From Nocardia inohanensis NBRC 100128 (lineage in GTDB: Bacteria > Actinomycetota > Actinomycetes > Mycobacteriales > Mycobacteriaceae), in NCBI RefSeq assembly GCF_001612945.1, contig NZ_BDBK01000002.1, forward strand, positions 806,001 through 870,000: a stretch of 64,000 bases of DNA. The letters run 5' to 3'. Position 1 is the first letter of the stretch. Every line of letters starts with the position of its first letter. The notes beneath the pieces were generated by a model. That model made no database searches. It had not been told where the DNA came from and saw nothing but the letters and a program-made list of their open reading frames with translations. This document shows, in pieces, positions 24,871 to 33,250 of the stretch. The position numbers and the translations under genes are program-made.

Positions 24871-26394
24871 ATGAGTCGCAAGGTTACAGACAAAGCTGTC
24901 GGCAACCGGGACACCCGGCATGCGCATGTCATCATCGTCGGCAGCGGGTTCTCCGGGCTGGGGCTCGCCATCCGGCTGAGCCAGCAGGGGCGCAACGACT
25001 TCCTGGTGCTCGAGCGCGGCGGCGACGTCGGCGGCACCTGGCGGGACAACACCTATCCGGGCGCGGCCTGCGATGTGCCTTCGCAGCTCTACTCGTACTC
25101 CTTCGCGCTCAATCCGGAATGGTCGCGCTCGTTCTCCAAGCAGCCGGAGATCCAGCGCTACATCCAGGGCGTCGCCGACAAGTACGGCGTGCGCGACAAG
25201 CACATCTTCGATTGCGAGATGACCGGGGCGCAGTGGAACGACGCCGAGGCGCGCTGGGAGATCCAGACCTCGCAGGGGCCGTTCACCGCCGACATCGTGG
25301 TCTCGGCCATCGGCGCGCTGTGTGAGCCGAACCTGCCGGATATCAAGGGCATCAACGAATTCCAGGGCGAGATCTTCCACTCCGCCCGCTGGGACCACGA
25401 CTCGAAGCTCGACGGCAAGCGCGTCGCCGTGATCGGCACCGGCGCCTCGGCCATTCAGATCGTCCCGGCCATCGCGGGCAAGGTCGCGCACCTGGACGTG
25501 TACCAGCGCACCGCCCCGTGGCTGCTGCCCCGCGCCGACCGCCCGTACCTGGGCGTGGAACGCTTTGCCTTCAAACATATTCCGGGCGTGCAGGCGCTCT
25601 CCCGCGCCGCCATCTACGCCGCGCGCGAGACCCAGGTGGTGGGCCTGGCCAAGTTCCCGCCCGCCATGCGCATCTTCGAAACCATCGCGCGGGCAAAGAT
25701 CTTCGCCGAGGTGCGCGATCCCGAACTGCGCAAGAAGGTCACCCCCGACTTCCGGATCGGCTGCAAGCGCATGCTGATCTCCAACGAGTACTACCCGGCG
25801 CTGGGCCGCGACAATGTGGAGCTGGTGACCGACGGCATCCAGGAGATCAAGGCCGGATCGATCGTCACCAAGGACGGCACCGAGCGTGAGATCGACGCCA
25901 TCATCGTGGCCACCGGCTTCCACGTCACCGATTCCCCTGCCTACGAGACGGTTTCGGGCAAGGACGGCCGCACCCTCGCCGAGGTGTTCGACGAAATCGG
26001 CCAGCAGGGCTACAAGGGTTCGGCCATCCACAACTACCCGAACCTGTTCTTCATGCTGGGCCCGAACGTCGGCCTGGGCCACACCTCGATGGTGTACATG
26101 ATCGAATCGCAGATCAACTACATCGCCGACGCGGTGGCGCAGTTCGACAAGCTGAAGCTGCGCACCGTCGAGGTCCGCAAGGACGTCCAGGACGAGTACA
26201 ACGCCGAACTCCAGCGCAAGCTCGGCAATGCCGTGTGGAGCACCGGCGGCTGCGCCTCCTGGTACCTCGACAAGCACGGCAACAACACCACGCTGTGGCC
26301 GGACTTCACCTTCCGATTCCGTAGCCTGCTGGAGAAGTTCGACGTGGCCGCCTACGAGACCACCTCCGCCGCGCCCGTCGCGCAAGCCGTCTAA
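24871..26394 (+). CDS. Flavin-containing Baeyer-Villiger-type monooxygenase (MymA-like)
   Basis: The 507-residue enzyme has two Rossmann sites: VIIVGSGFSGLGLAIRL for FAD (about 20-36) and VAVIGTGASAIQIVPAI for NADPH (about 185-201). Between them lies the BVMO fingerprint FQGEIFHSARWDHD, matching FxGxxxHxxxW. The segment VGGTWRDNTYPGAACDVPSQ is also typical. These enzymes insert oxygen into ketones or oxidise sulfides. MymA-type relatives in mycobacteria sit with SDR and lipase genes and affect mycolate/cell-envelope lipids; the same partners follow here. An operator-overlapped promoter precedes it. Confidence 0.92.
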   Translation: MSRKVTDKAVGNRDTRHAHVIIVGSGFSGLGLAIRLSQQGRNDFLVLERGGDVGGTWRDNTYPGAACDVPSQLYSYSFALNPEWSRSFSKQPEIQRYIQGVADKYGVRDKHIFDCEMTGAQWNDAEARWEIQTSQGPFTADIVVSAIGALCEPNLPDIKGINEFQGEIFHSARWDHDSKLDGKRVAVIGTGASAIQIVPAIAGKVAHLDVYQRTAPWLLPRADRPYLGVERFAFKHIPGVQALSRAAIYAARETQVVGLAKFPPAMRIFETIARAKIFAEVRDPELRKKVTPDFRIGCKRMLISNEYYPALGRDNVELVTDGIQEIKAGSIVTKDGTEREIDAIIVATGFHVTDSPAYETVSGKDGRTLAEVFDEIGQQGYKGSAIHNYPNLFFMLGPNVGLGHTSMVYMIESQINYIADAVAQFDKLKLRTVEVRKDVQDEYNAELQRKLGNAVWSTGGCASWYLDKHGNNTTLWPDFTFRFRSLLEKFDVAAYETTSAAPVAQAV

Positions 26395-26423
26395 GCCATC
26401 CTCGACAACCGAAAGTGGTAACC

Positions 26424-27254
26424 GTGAGCAACGATGCTTACTTCCAGGGCAAGGTCTGTGTCATCACCGGCGCGGGTTCCGGCATCGGCCGGGCGCTGGC
26501 GGAGAACCTGGCCCGGCGCGGCGCTAACCTGGCGCTCTCCGATATCGACACCGTGGGTCTCGCCGAAACCGTGCGGCGCTGCGAGAAGTACGGCGTCCAG
26601 ATCAAGTCGGATCGCCTGAACGTCGCCGAGCGCGAGGCCGTGCTGGTCTACGCCGACGAGGTCAACAAGCACTTCGGCAAGGTCAACCAGATCTACAACA
26701 ATGCCGGTATCGCCCACCACGGCGACGTGCTGAACACGTCCTTCAAGGACATCGACCGCATCATGGACGTCGACTTCTACGGAGTCGTCAACGGCACCAA
26801 GGCTTTCCTGCCGTACCTGATCGAATCCGGCGCGGGCCACGTGGTGAACGTATCCAGCCTCTTCGGCCTGATCGCCGTCCCCGGCCAGAGCGCCTACAAC
26901 GCCGCCAAGTTCGCGGTGCGCGGCTTCACCGAGGCGCTGCGCCAGGAGATGCTGATGAGCGGCCAGCCGGTCAAGGTGACCTGCGTGCACCCCGGCGGCA
27001 TCAAGACCGCGGTGGCGCGCAATGCCACCGTCGCCGACGGCCTGGATCAGAAGAACTTGGCCGCCCTGTTCGACAAGCAGCTGGCCCTGCACACGCCGGA
27101 AATGGCGGCGCAGGTCATCACCGAGGGCGTGCGCAGGGGGCACGGCCGGGTGCTGATCGGCTGGGAGGCAAAGGCTCTCGACCTCTTCGTACGTACCACG
27201 GCGTCTTACTACCAGCGCATCTCCGCGGTGGTTCAGAAGCGCTTCCTGCCGTAG
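26424..27254 (+). CDS. Short-chain dehydrogenase/reductase (SadH-like)
   Basis: The 276-residue enzyme has the SDR NAD(P) motif VCVITGAGSGIGRALAENLA, NNAG in IYNNAGIAHHG, the catalytic Ser in VNVSSLFG and the YxxxK pair in SAYNAAKFAVRGF. It probably oxidises or reduces an alcohol/ketone made or used by the monooxygenase before it. I chose the GTG at 26424 (VSNDAYFQGK), since GAAAG lies 7-8 bases upstream; GTG 26415 is possible. It lies 29 bp after the monooxygenase gene and 10 bp before the hydrolase gene, so they form one operon. Confidence 0.92.
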   Translation: MSNDAYFQGKVCVITGAGSGIGRALAENLARRGANLALSDIDTVGLAETVRRCEKYGVQIKSDRLNVAEREAVLVYADEVNKHFGKVNQIYNNAGIAHHGDVLNTSFKDIDRIMDVDFYGVVNGTKAFLPYLIESGAGHVVNVSSLFGLIAVPGQSAYNAAKFAVRGFTEALRQEMLMSGQPVKVTCVHPGGIKTAVARNATVADGLDQKNLAALFDKQLALHTPEMAAQVITEGVRRGHGRVLIGWEAKALDLFVRTTASYYQRISAVVQKRFLP

Positions 27255-27264
27255 GAATTCGGAT

Positions 27265-28176
27265 ATGCCAGAACTGAATCTGCCACTGCCCCTTGCCCGT
27301 ACGCTGCTGAATCCGGTCTTCCGGGTGATGCTGCATCACAAGCTGCCGTTCCAGGTGCAGCGGGCGCTGATGAACGCCGGAGCGCCCGCCCAGCGCGCGC
27401 CCCGGGGCACCCATGTGGAGCGGATCCGCCTGGGTGGCCGTCCCGCCGAGCGGGTGTCGGTCGGCCCGGTGGCCGACACCGCGACCGTGCTGTACCTGCA
27501 CGGGGGCGGCTACACCGTCGGTTCGCCGGCCACCCATCGGGCGCTGGCCGCCTACCTGGCCCGCGAAACCGGTTGTGCCGTACAGGTTCTGGATTACCGG
27601 CTGGCCCCGGAGCATCCGTATCCGGCGGCCCTCGACGATGCCGAGGCGGCCTTCCTGGAGCTGGTCGCCTCCGGTTTCGAGCCGGAACGCATTGCGGTGG
27701 CCGGTGATTCGGCGGGCGGCGGACTGTCGCTGGCGCTGGCCGAACGCCTGCGCGACCGGCACGGGTTCGTCCCCGCCGCCCTCGGTTTGATCGCGCCGTG
27801 GACCGATCCGAACGAAATCCCGGACCGTCACCGCGATCTGGTCATCAACAAGCCGTGGTCGCGGGCCTGCGCCGCCGCCTATCTGGGTGACGGCGACAGC
27901 TATGACACCGGCTACGCCCCGCTGCTGGCGGAGCTGGCCGGCCTGCCGCCGACCTACGTGCAGGCCGATGTGGACGAGCTGCTGCACGCCCAATGTGTGC
28001 GGCTGGCCGCGAAACTGGAGGCGGCCGGCGTGTCGGTGCAATTCACCGAGACCCGCGGCCTCTGGCACGTCTCCCAGTTGCAGGCGTCCCTGGTGGCCCC
28101 GGCGGCCGCGGTCACTCGCGAGCTGGGTGAGTTCCTGCGACAGGCGCTGCGGCCCGCACCGGCCAAGTCGGCCTGA
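27265..28176 (+). CDS. HSL-family alpha/beta hydrolase (LipR-like esterase)
   Basis: This 303-residue hydrolase has the oxyanion motif VLYLHGGGYTVGSPATH (HGGG), the nucleophile GDSAGGGLSLALAE and the acid/base region QADVDELLHAQC with a C-terminal His in RGLWHVSQLQAS. It belongs to the hormone-sensitive-lipase group, which cleaves short- to medium-chain esters. The product of a Baeyer-Villiger reaction is an ester, so hydrolysis of it is a plausible role, an inference from the operon. It is 10 bp after the SDR gene. Confidence 0.9.
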   Translation: MPELNLPLPLARTLLNPVFRVMLHHKLPFQVQRALMNAGAPAQRAPRGTHVERIRLGGRPAERVSVGPVADTATVLYLHGGGYTVGSPATHRALAAYLARETGCAVQVLDYRLAPEHPYPAALDDAEAAFLELVASGFEPERIAVAGDSAGGGLSLALAERLRDRHGFVPAALGLIAPWTDPNEIPDRHRDLVINKPWSRACAAAYLGDGDSYDTGYAPLLAELAGLPPTYVQADVDELLHAQCVRLAAKLEAAGVSVQFTETRGLWHVSQLQASLVAPAAAVTRELGEFLRQALRPAPAKSA

Positions 28177-28355
28177 CCCGAGCGCGGCCCGGCGGCGGTT
28201 CGAGCGCGAACGCGGCCGGGCGGCGGGGGAATGGTGTGAGCTGCGCGAACACGGTCCATAGAATGGGCCGGCGGAGCTTGCTCCGACCGTCCGGCGTGAT
28301 AGCGGGAATCCGTTGGGGTGATCCCGCCGGGCGTTACCAACAGACGTGGCGTAAA

Positions 28356-28369
28356 TTACCCGCGAGTAA
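28356..28369 (+). promoter_or_regulatory. Palindrome upstream of fadD, candidate regulator site
   Basis: TTACCCGCGAGTAA has TTAC/GTAA arms around a CGCG centre, with one mismatched pair flanking the centre. It lies 21 bp before the fadD start, in the likely promoter, and in a less GC-rich patch. The regulator is unknown; fatty-acid metabolism repressors are candidates. Confidence 0.4.
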
Positions 28370-28390
28370 ACCCACTGTGGAAGGGCAGCG

Positions 28391-30187
28391 ATGCGAGAGT
28401 TCGAAGTCCCGGCTACCTACACCATCCCGGAAAACGCCAATATGTCCGATGGCGCCTTCCGGCATGCGGAGCAAACGCCCGACCTGGTCGTTTTCAACAC
28501 TCCGAACGGTAAGGGCGGCTGGAACGACGTCACGGCGACCGAGTTCGCGAAGACCGTGACCGGTGTGGCCAAGGGCCTCGTCGCCTCGGGCATCGAGCTC
28601 GGCGATCGCGTCGCCATCATGGCAGCCACCTCCTACGACTGGGTCGTGCTGGACTTCGCCATCTGGGCCGCCGGCGGTTGCACCGTCGCCATCTACGACT
28701 CCTCCTCGGCCGAGCAGGCGCGCTGGATCCTCGAGGACTCCGCCACCAAGCTCACCGTGGTGCAGAACTCGAAGCATCGCGCCACCATCGCCGAGATCGA
28801 GGGCGGGCTGACGGATCTGGCCGAGGTGCTGCAAATCGACCAGGGCGCCATCGCCACCCTCACCGAACGCGGTGCGGCCCTTGACGATTCCGTGGTGCAC
28901 GAGCGCCGCGCCCAGGTGAAGGCCGCCTCCCCGGCCACCCTGATCTACACCTCCGGCACCACCGGCCGGCCCAAGGGCGTCATGCTCTCGCATGCCAACC
29001 TGTACGCCGAATCGGCCGCCGACCGCTCGGCCATGAGCGAATTCCTGCGGCCCGGCCGCAAGTCGCTGCTGTTCCTGCCGCTGGCGCACGTCTTCGCCCG
29101 CGCCGTCGCGCTGGCCGCGTTCGACGCCGGCGTCACCGTCGCGCACACCGCCGACTGGTCCACGCTGGTCGAGCAGTTCGGGCAGTACAAGCCGGACTTC
29201 ATCCTCTCGGTGCCGCGCGTATTCGAGAAGGTGTTCAACGGCGCGAAGCAGAAGGCGCACGACGGCGGCAAGGGCAAGATCTTCGACTTCGCCACCGAGG
29301 TCGCCATCGAATACAGCCAGGCATTGCAGTCCGGCGGCCCAGGGCTGGTGCTCAAGCTCAAGCACGCCGTGCTCGACAAGCTGGTCTTCAGCAAGCTGCG
29401 CGAGGCCATGGGCGGGCAGTGCGCGTCGGCCGTCTCCGGCGGTGGACCGCTGGGTGCGCGGCTGGGCCACTACTTCCGCGGCGCGGGCGTCACCATCTAC
29501 GAGGGCTACGGTCTGACCGAGTCCACCGCGGCCGTCAGCGTGAACACCCCCAAGCACATCAAGGTCGGCTCGGTCGGCCGTCCGCTGCCGGGGCACGCCG
29601 CCAAGGTCGCCGAGGACGGCGAACTGCTGATCAAGGGTCCGGTGGTGTTCGCCGGTTACTGGAAGAACCCGGAGGCCACCGCCGACGCGTTCGACGCCGA
29701 CGGCTGGTTCAAGACCGGTGACCTGGGCGCCATCGACGAGCAGGGATTCATCGCGATCACCGGTCGCAAGAAGGAAATCCTGGTCACCGCGGGCGGCAAG
29801 AACGTCTCCCCGGCCATGCTCGAGGATTCGCTGCGCCAGCACCCGCTGATCAGCCAGGTGATGGTGGTCGGCGACGGGCAGCCGTTCATCGGCGCGCTCG
29901 TCACCCTCGATCCGGAGGCGCTGCCGGGTTGGAAGGAACGCAACGGGATCTCCGCGGAGACCACCATCGAGCATCTGATCGAGAACCCGGCGCTGGTCGC
30001 CGAGATCAACGAGGCGGTCGCCAACACCAACAAGCTGGTGTCGCACGCCGAGGCGATCAAGAAGGTGCGCATCCTGCCGGTCGATTGGACCCAGGAGGGC
30101 GGGGAGCTCACCCCGAAGATGTCGCTCAAGCGCAATGTGGTGATGAAGCAGTACGCGGCTGATGTAGACGCGATCTACAACTCCTAG
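28391..30187 (+). CDS. fadD15: Long-chain acyl-CoA ligase, FadD15-like
   Basis: This 598-residue adenylate-forming enzyme activates fatty acids to acyl-CoA through acyl-AMP. It has the P-loop LIYTSGTTGRPKGVML (about 186-201), YEGYGLTESTAA, the WFKTGDLGAI ribose-binding Asp, ITGRKKEILVTAGGKNVSP hinge and the catalytic Lys near TPKMSLKRN at the C-terminus. The overall length and the EVPATYTIPENANMSDGAFR start match FadD15 of M. tuberculosis. It lies beyond a 214-bp gap after the hydrolase with its own palindrome and has a strong terminator behind it. Confidence 0.92.
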   Translation: MREFEVPATYTIPENANMSDGAFRHAEQTPDLVVFNTPNGKGGWNDVTATEFAKTVTGVAKGLVASGIELGDRVAIMAATSYDWVVLDFAIWAAGGCTVAIYDSSSAEQARWILEDSATKLTVVQNSKHRATIAEIEGGLTDLAEVLQIDQGAIATLTERGAALDDSVVHERRAQVKAASPATLIYTSGTTGRPKGVMLSHANLYAESAADRSAMSEFLRPGRKSLLFLPLAHVFARAVALAAFDAGVTVAHTADWSTLVEQFGQYKPDFILSVPRVFEKVFNGAKQKAHDGGKGKIFDFATEVAIEYSQALQSGGPGLVLKLKHAVLDKLVFSKLREAMGGQCASAVSGGGPLGARLGHYFRGAGVTIYEGYGLTESTAAVSVNTPKHIKVGSVGRPLPGHAAKVAEDGELLIKGPVVFAGYWKNPEATADAFDADGWFKTGDLGAIDEQGFIAITGRKKEILVTAGGKNVSPAMLEDSLRQHPLISQVMVVGDGQPFIGALVTLDPEALPGWKERNGISAETTIEHLIENPALVAEINEAVANTNKLVSHAEAIKKVRILPVDWTQEGGELTPKMSLKRNVVMKQYAADVDAIYNS

Positions 30188-30205
30188 TTGTAGGGGAATG
30201 GTCTC

Positions 30206-30227
30206 GGGGGCAAGGCCCCGAACCCCC
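30206..30227. repeat. GC-rich palindromic repeat, inverted copy
   Basis: GGGGC-AAG-GCCCC at 30207-30219 followed by GAACCCCC matches, on the opposite strand, the GGGGGTTC-plus-hairpin units at 8033-8096. It lies between fadD and its terminator. Confidence 0.55.
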
Positions 30228-30239
30228 GAATTCGAGGCA

Positions 30240-30273
30240 GGCGCTGCCGGTTGCGTACCGGCAGCGCCTTTTT
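30240..30273 (+). terminator. Rho-independent terminator after fadD
   Basis: Arms GGCGCTGCCGGT (30240-30251) and ACCGGCAGCGCC (30257-30268) form a 12-bp perfect stem with a TGCGT loop, followed by TTTTT. This is a textbook terminator. Confidence 0.9.
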
Positions 30274-30385
30274 CGTGCGCAGGCGGAATTTTGCCCCGAG
30301 ACCGATGACTTTCCGGCGGGGGTACCGTCGTAGCTGGTGAGTGGGTTACGACCCGATCCAGAGGCCATCGACCAAGGAGCACCAC

Positions 30386-30808
30386 ATGCTGCGGACCAAC
30401 CCGTACCTCGTCTTCAACGGCAATTGCGAGGAAGCTTTCGTCTTCTACGCCTCCGTCCTCGGCGGCGAACTGCGGATGACTCGATTCAGCGATATGGATG
30501 GCGCGGGGGAGATGCCCGCGGAGTTCGGCGCACGGGTCGCGAACGTGGCGCTCCCGTTGAGCGACACCAATTTCCTTTACGGCTCGGATTGCCCGCCCGG
30601 ACAGGAAGTCGACAACACGCGGGCGGGCTTCACGGTCCAGCTCGAGGTCGATTCCGCGGAAGAGGCCGAACGCCTGTTCAATGAGTTCGCCGCCGGCGGC
30701 GAGGTGACCATGCCGTACGGCCCGACCGAGTGGGCCGAAGCCTTCGCCATGGTGAACGACAAGTACTCCGTGCCGTGGATGATCAACTACACGGGGAACA
30801 AGGGGTAG
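30386..30808 (+). CDS. VOC/PhnB-like superfamily protein
   Basis: The 140-residue protein has the short PhnB/VOC fold: NPYLVFNGNCEEAFVFYASV, MTRFSDM and a C-terminal MVNDKYSVPWMINYT. Members are glyoxalase-like or DUF1428/PhnB-type. The function is unknown and metal ligands are uncertain. AAGGAGC lies 5 bp before the ATG, so I reject an upstream start. It seems to be a single gene after the fadD terminator. Confidence 0.8.
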   Translation: MLRTNPYLVFNGNCEEAFVFYASVLGGELRMTRFSDMDGAGEMPAEFGARVANVALPLSDTNFLYGSDCPPGQEVDNTRAGFTVQLEVDSAEEAERLFNEFAAGGEVTMPYGPTEWAEAFAMVNDKYSVPWMINYTGNKG

Positions 30809-30876
30809 TTAGGCGTCACCGTAACGTCATCATTCGCGCCCGTTCGTGAGCCCGGCCCGGCAGTAGGGTCGGATTC

Positions 30877-32403
30877 GTGACCGGGCGCGAACTACGTATT
30901 GCGAGTGGAGTGGCGGCGGGCGTCCTGATTCTCGGCGTCGCCGAAGTGGTGGCTGTGTTCATCAGTTCCGACAGCACGCCGTTGCAGGCGGCCGGGGCCA
31001 CGATCGTCGATCACACGCCGGATGGGTTGCGCGAGTGGGTGATCGACAGCTTCGGGACCAATGACAAGCTGGTGCTGTTCACGCTCATGGGCCTGGTCGC
31101 CCTGGTGGTCGCGGGAGTGGCCGGGCTCGTCGAACGGGTTTCGCGGCCGATCGGGTCGGTGCTCTTCGGGGTCTTCGGGCTGGGCGCGACGATCGCCGCG
31201 GTGAGCCGGCCGCATGCGAGCTGGACCTGGGCACTGCCTTCGATCTTCGGCGTAGCCGTCGGAATCATGGTGTTGCGCAGCCTGATTCGCCGGATCGGCG
31301 AGTTCGAAGCCGTCACCGAACCCAGCGACGTGGAGTTGGAACGCCGGCAGGTGCTGAAGGGTCTCGCCACCGCCGCGGCGGTCGGCATCGGCGCCGGTGT
31401 GCTCGGACGGGTAATCGGGGTGCGGTCACGGGATGTGTCGGGGGAGCGGGCCGAGGTGCAATTGCCGCCGCCGAGCGGACCGGCCGTCGCGGTGGATCCG
31501 GGGGCTGATCTGAAGGTTCCGGGGCTCGCGTCGTATGTCACGCCGAACTCGGACTTCTACCGCATCGACACCGCTCTGACCGTCCCGCAGGTCAGCAAGG
31601 CCGATTGGTCGCTGCGCATTCACGGCATGGTGGATCGCGAAATCCGTTTGAGCTATGACGATCTCGCGTCCCGCACCCCGGTGGAACGGCTGGTCACCCT
31701 CACCTGTGTGTCGAATCCGGTCGGCGGTGATCTGATCGGCAATGCCCTGTGGCTCGGCTATCCGCTGAAAGACCTTATCGCCGAGGCGGGTCCGCATGCC
31801 GACGCCGATATGGTGTTGTCCCGCAGCATCGACGGCTTCACCGCGGGTAGCCCGTTGCAGGTCCTCATGGACGGCCGCGATGCCCTGCTGGCCGTCGGCA
31901 TGAACGGCGAACCGCTACCCACCGCACACGGGTACCCGGCCCGCCTGGTGGTCCCCGGCCTGTACGGATACGTGTCGGCGACCAAGTGGGTGACCGAACT
32001 CGAGATCACCAGATTCGATCGCGCCCAAGCGTATTGGACCAAACGCGGCTGGTCCGCGTACGGCCCGATCAAGACCGGGACGCGTATCGACACTCCCACC
32101 GGGCACGCCTCCTTGACGGCAGGCAAGATCGCCGTGGCGGGCGTCGCCTGGGCGCAGCATCGCGGTATCCAGGGCGTCGAGGTGCGCGTCGATCAAGGCG
32201 AATGGCAGCCCGCGCGCCTGGCCGCCGAACCATCGGCGGACACCTGGCGGCAGTGGGTCTACGAGTGGGACGCCACGCCCGGCCTGCACACCATCTGGGC
32301 ACGCGCCACCGACCACGCGGGCGAAACCCAAACGGACAAGCGTCAGGACGTGGTTCCCGACGGTGCGACGGGATATCCATCGATTTCGGTGCGAGTTGGG
32401 TGA
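30877..32403 (+). CDS. Membrane-anchored sulfite-oxidase-type molybdopterin oxidoreductase
   Basis: The 508-residue protein has four N-terminal hydrophobic helices (for example VAAGVLILGVAEVVAVFIS and LVLFTLMGLVALVVAGVAGL). A twin-arginine-like ERRQVLKGLATAAAVGIGAG follows at about residue 150. The Moco domain has LVTLTCVSNPVGGDLIGNAL, whose Cys ligates Mo, and a C-terminal dimerisation domain from about 390 (WAQHRGIQGVEVRVDQGEW). It resembles YedY/sulfite-oxidase-family reductases with an added membrane anchor and probably acts outside the membrane. Cofactor loading would precede Tat export. Confidence 0.85.
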   Translation: MTGRELRIASGVAAGVLILGVAEVVAVFISSDSTPLQAAGATIVDHTPDGLREWVIDSFGTNDKLVLFTLMGLVALVVAGVAGLVERVSRPIGSVLFGVFGLGATIAAVSRPHASWTWALPSIFGVAVGIMVLRSLIRRIGEFEAVTEPSDVELERRQVLKGLATAAAVGIGAGVLGRVIGVRSRDVSGERAEVQLPPPSGPAVAVDPGADLKVPGLASYVTPNSDFYRIDTALTVPQVSKADWSLRIHGMVDREIRLSYDDLASRTPVERLVTLTCVSNPVGGDLIGNALWLGYPLKDLIAEAGPHADADMVLSRSIDGFTAGSPLQVLMDGRDALLAVGMNGEPLPTAHGYPARLVVPGLYGYVSATKWVTELEITRFDRAQAYWTKRGWSAYGPIKTGTRIDTPTGHASLTAGKIAVAGVAWAQHRGIQGVEVRVDQGEWQPARLAAEPSADTWRQWVYEWDATPGLHTIWARATDHAGETQTDKRQDVVPDGATGYPSISVRVG

Positions 32404-32572
32404 GTTGCGTACCGGCCAGGCCGTTTGATGGCAAGGTGACAGCTGTTTTCGTGAGGTGAGGGTATTTCGTCGGGTACGGCCGAAATTGGTCCGGCACCCG
32501 ACTACCGGCGCGTGCATGACGGTCGACGGCACCCGAGTTGTGCGCTGAAGTCACGGAGAGGCGGAATTGCGC

Positions 32573-33193
32573 ATGGCCGGAGTGCTGGAGTGGGCGCGGG
32601 CGGAAAACCTGCAACCGGAACCGATCACGCTCGACATCTGGAAGAAATTGCCCCGCGATTTCTGCCGGCTGGTCGAGGTGGTGAACGGCGATGTGGTGCG
32701 CGCCGAAACGCCGCCACCGCCGCATCGCAATGCCGCCCGGTGCATCGCCGCCATGCTGGAAGCCGCCGCCGAAGCCCACATGAGCAGGTACAACGACGGA
32801 TGGCTGTGGGTCGGACTGGATCCCGACATCACGCTGTGGGAGTGGCCGCGAGTCACCTTGCGGCGGCCCGATATCGCCGTCTTCTCCGGCTCGCCCGACG
32901 ATGTGGGGCCGCTGCCCGCCTCGCGGGTGAAGGTGGCCATCGAGGTGGTGTCGCCGGTGACCGAACGCGTCGATGTCGCCGACAAACAGGCGGAGTACGC
33001 GCTCGCGGGCATCCCCTGGTACTGGCTGGTCTATATGGATCGAGATCGGGTGAGCGCCATCCAGACTCACGTGCTGGTGCTCGGGCACTACCGCCCGCAC
33101 AAACGCCTCACCCCGATCAGCGGCGAGACCACCGTCGACATGCCGATCGAGATCCGTCTCGACTGGACGCGGCTGATCGGCCTCGTCTACTGA
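32573..33193 (+). CDS. Uma2 family (DUF820) putative endonuclease
   Basis: The 206-residue protein has the Uma2 core: RLVEVVNGDVVRAETPPPPH (Glu region), LRRPDIAVFSG (catalytic Asp), VKVAIEVVSPVTERVDVADK (E-x-x-S-P, Lys) and EYALAGIPWYWLV. The fold is PD-(D/E)XK-like; the biological role of these single-gene nucleases is unknown. Neighbours give no clue. The ATG at 32573 is chosen over the TTG at 32567. It ends at a hairpin shared with the MFS gene. Confidence 0.8.
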   Translation: MAGVLEWARAENLQPEPITLDIWKKLPRDFCRLVEVVNGDVVRAETPPPPHRNAARCIAAMLEAAAEAHMSRYNDGWLWVGLDPDITLWEWPRVTLRRPDIAVFSGSPDDVGPLPASRVKVAIEVVSPVTERVDVADKQAEYALAGIPWYWLVYMDRDRVSAIQTHVLVLGHYRPHKRLTPISGETTVDMPIEIRLDWTRLIGLVY

Positions 33194-33197
33194 CGGC

Positions 33198-33229
33198 GAC
33201 GGGCCCCCGCACCGGTGCGGGAGCCCGTC
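33198..33229. terminator. Hairpin between convergent Uma2 and MFS genes
   Basis: Sixteen-base arms (GACGGGC-C-CCCGCACC with complement, one C/A mismatch) cover 33198-33229 without an obvious loop. It sits in the 57-bp space between convergent stops, so it probably terminates both genes. Confidence 0.65.
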
Positions 33230-33250
33230 GAATCACTCAGCGGCGCAACG

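Noticed and set aside
28334..30385. 683-residue minus-strand frame
   Set aside because: It lies wholly over fadD, whose motifs are complete; the frame is arginine- and glycine-rich with no domains.
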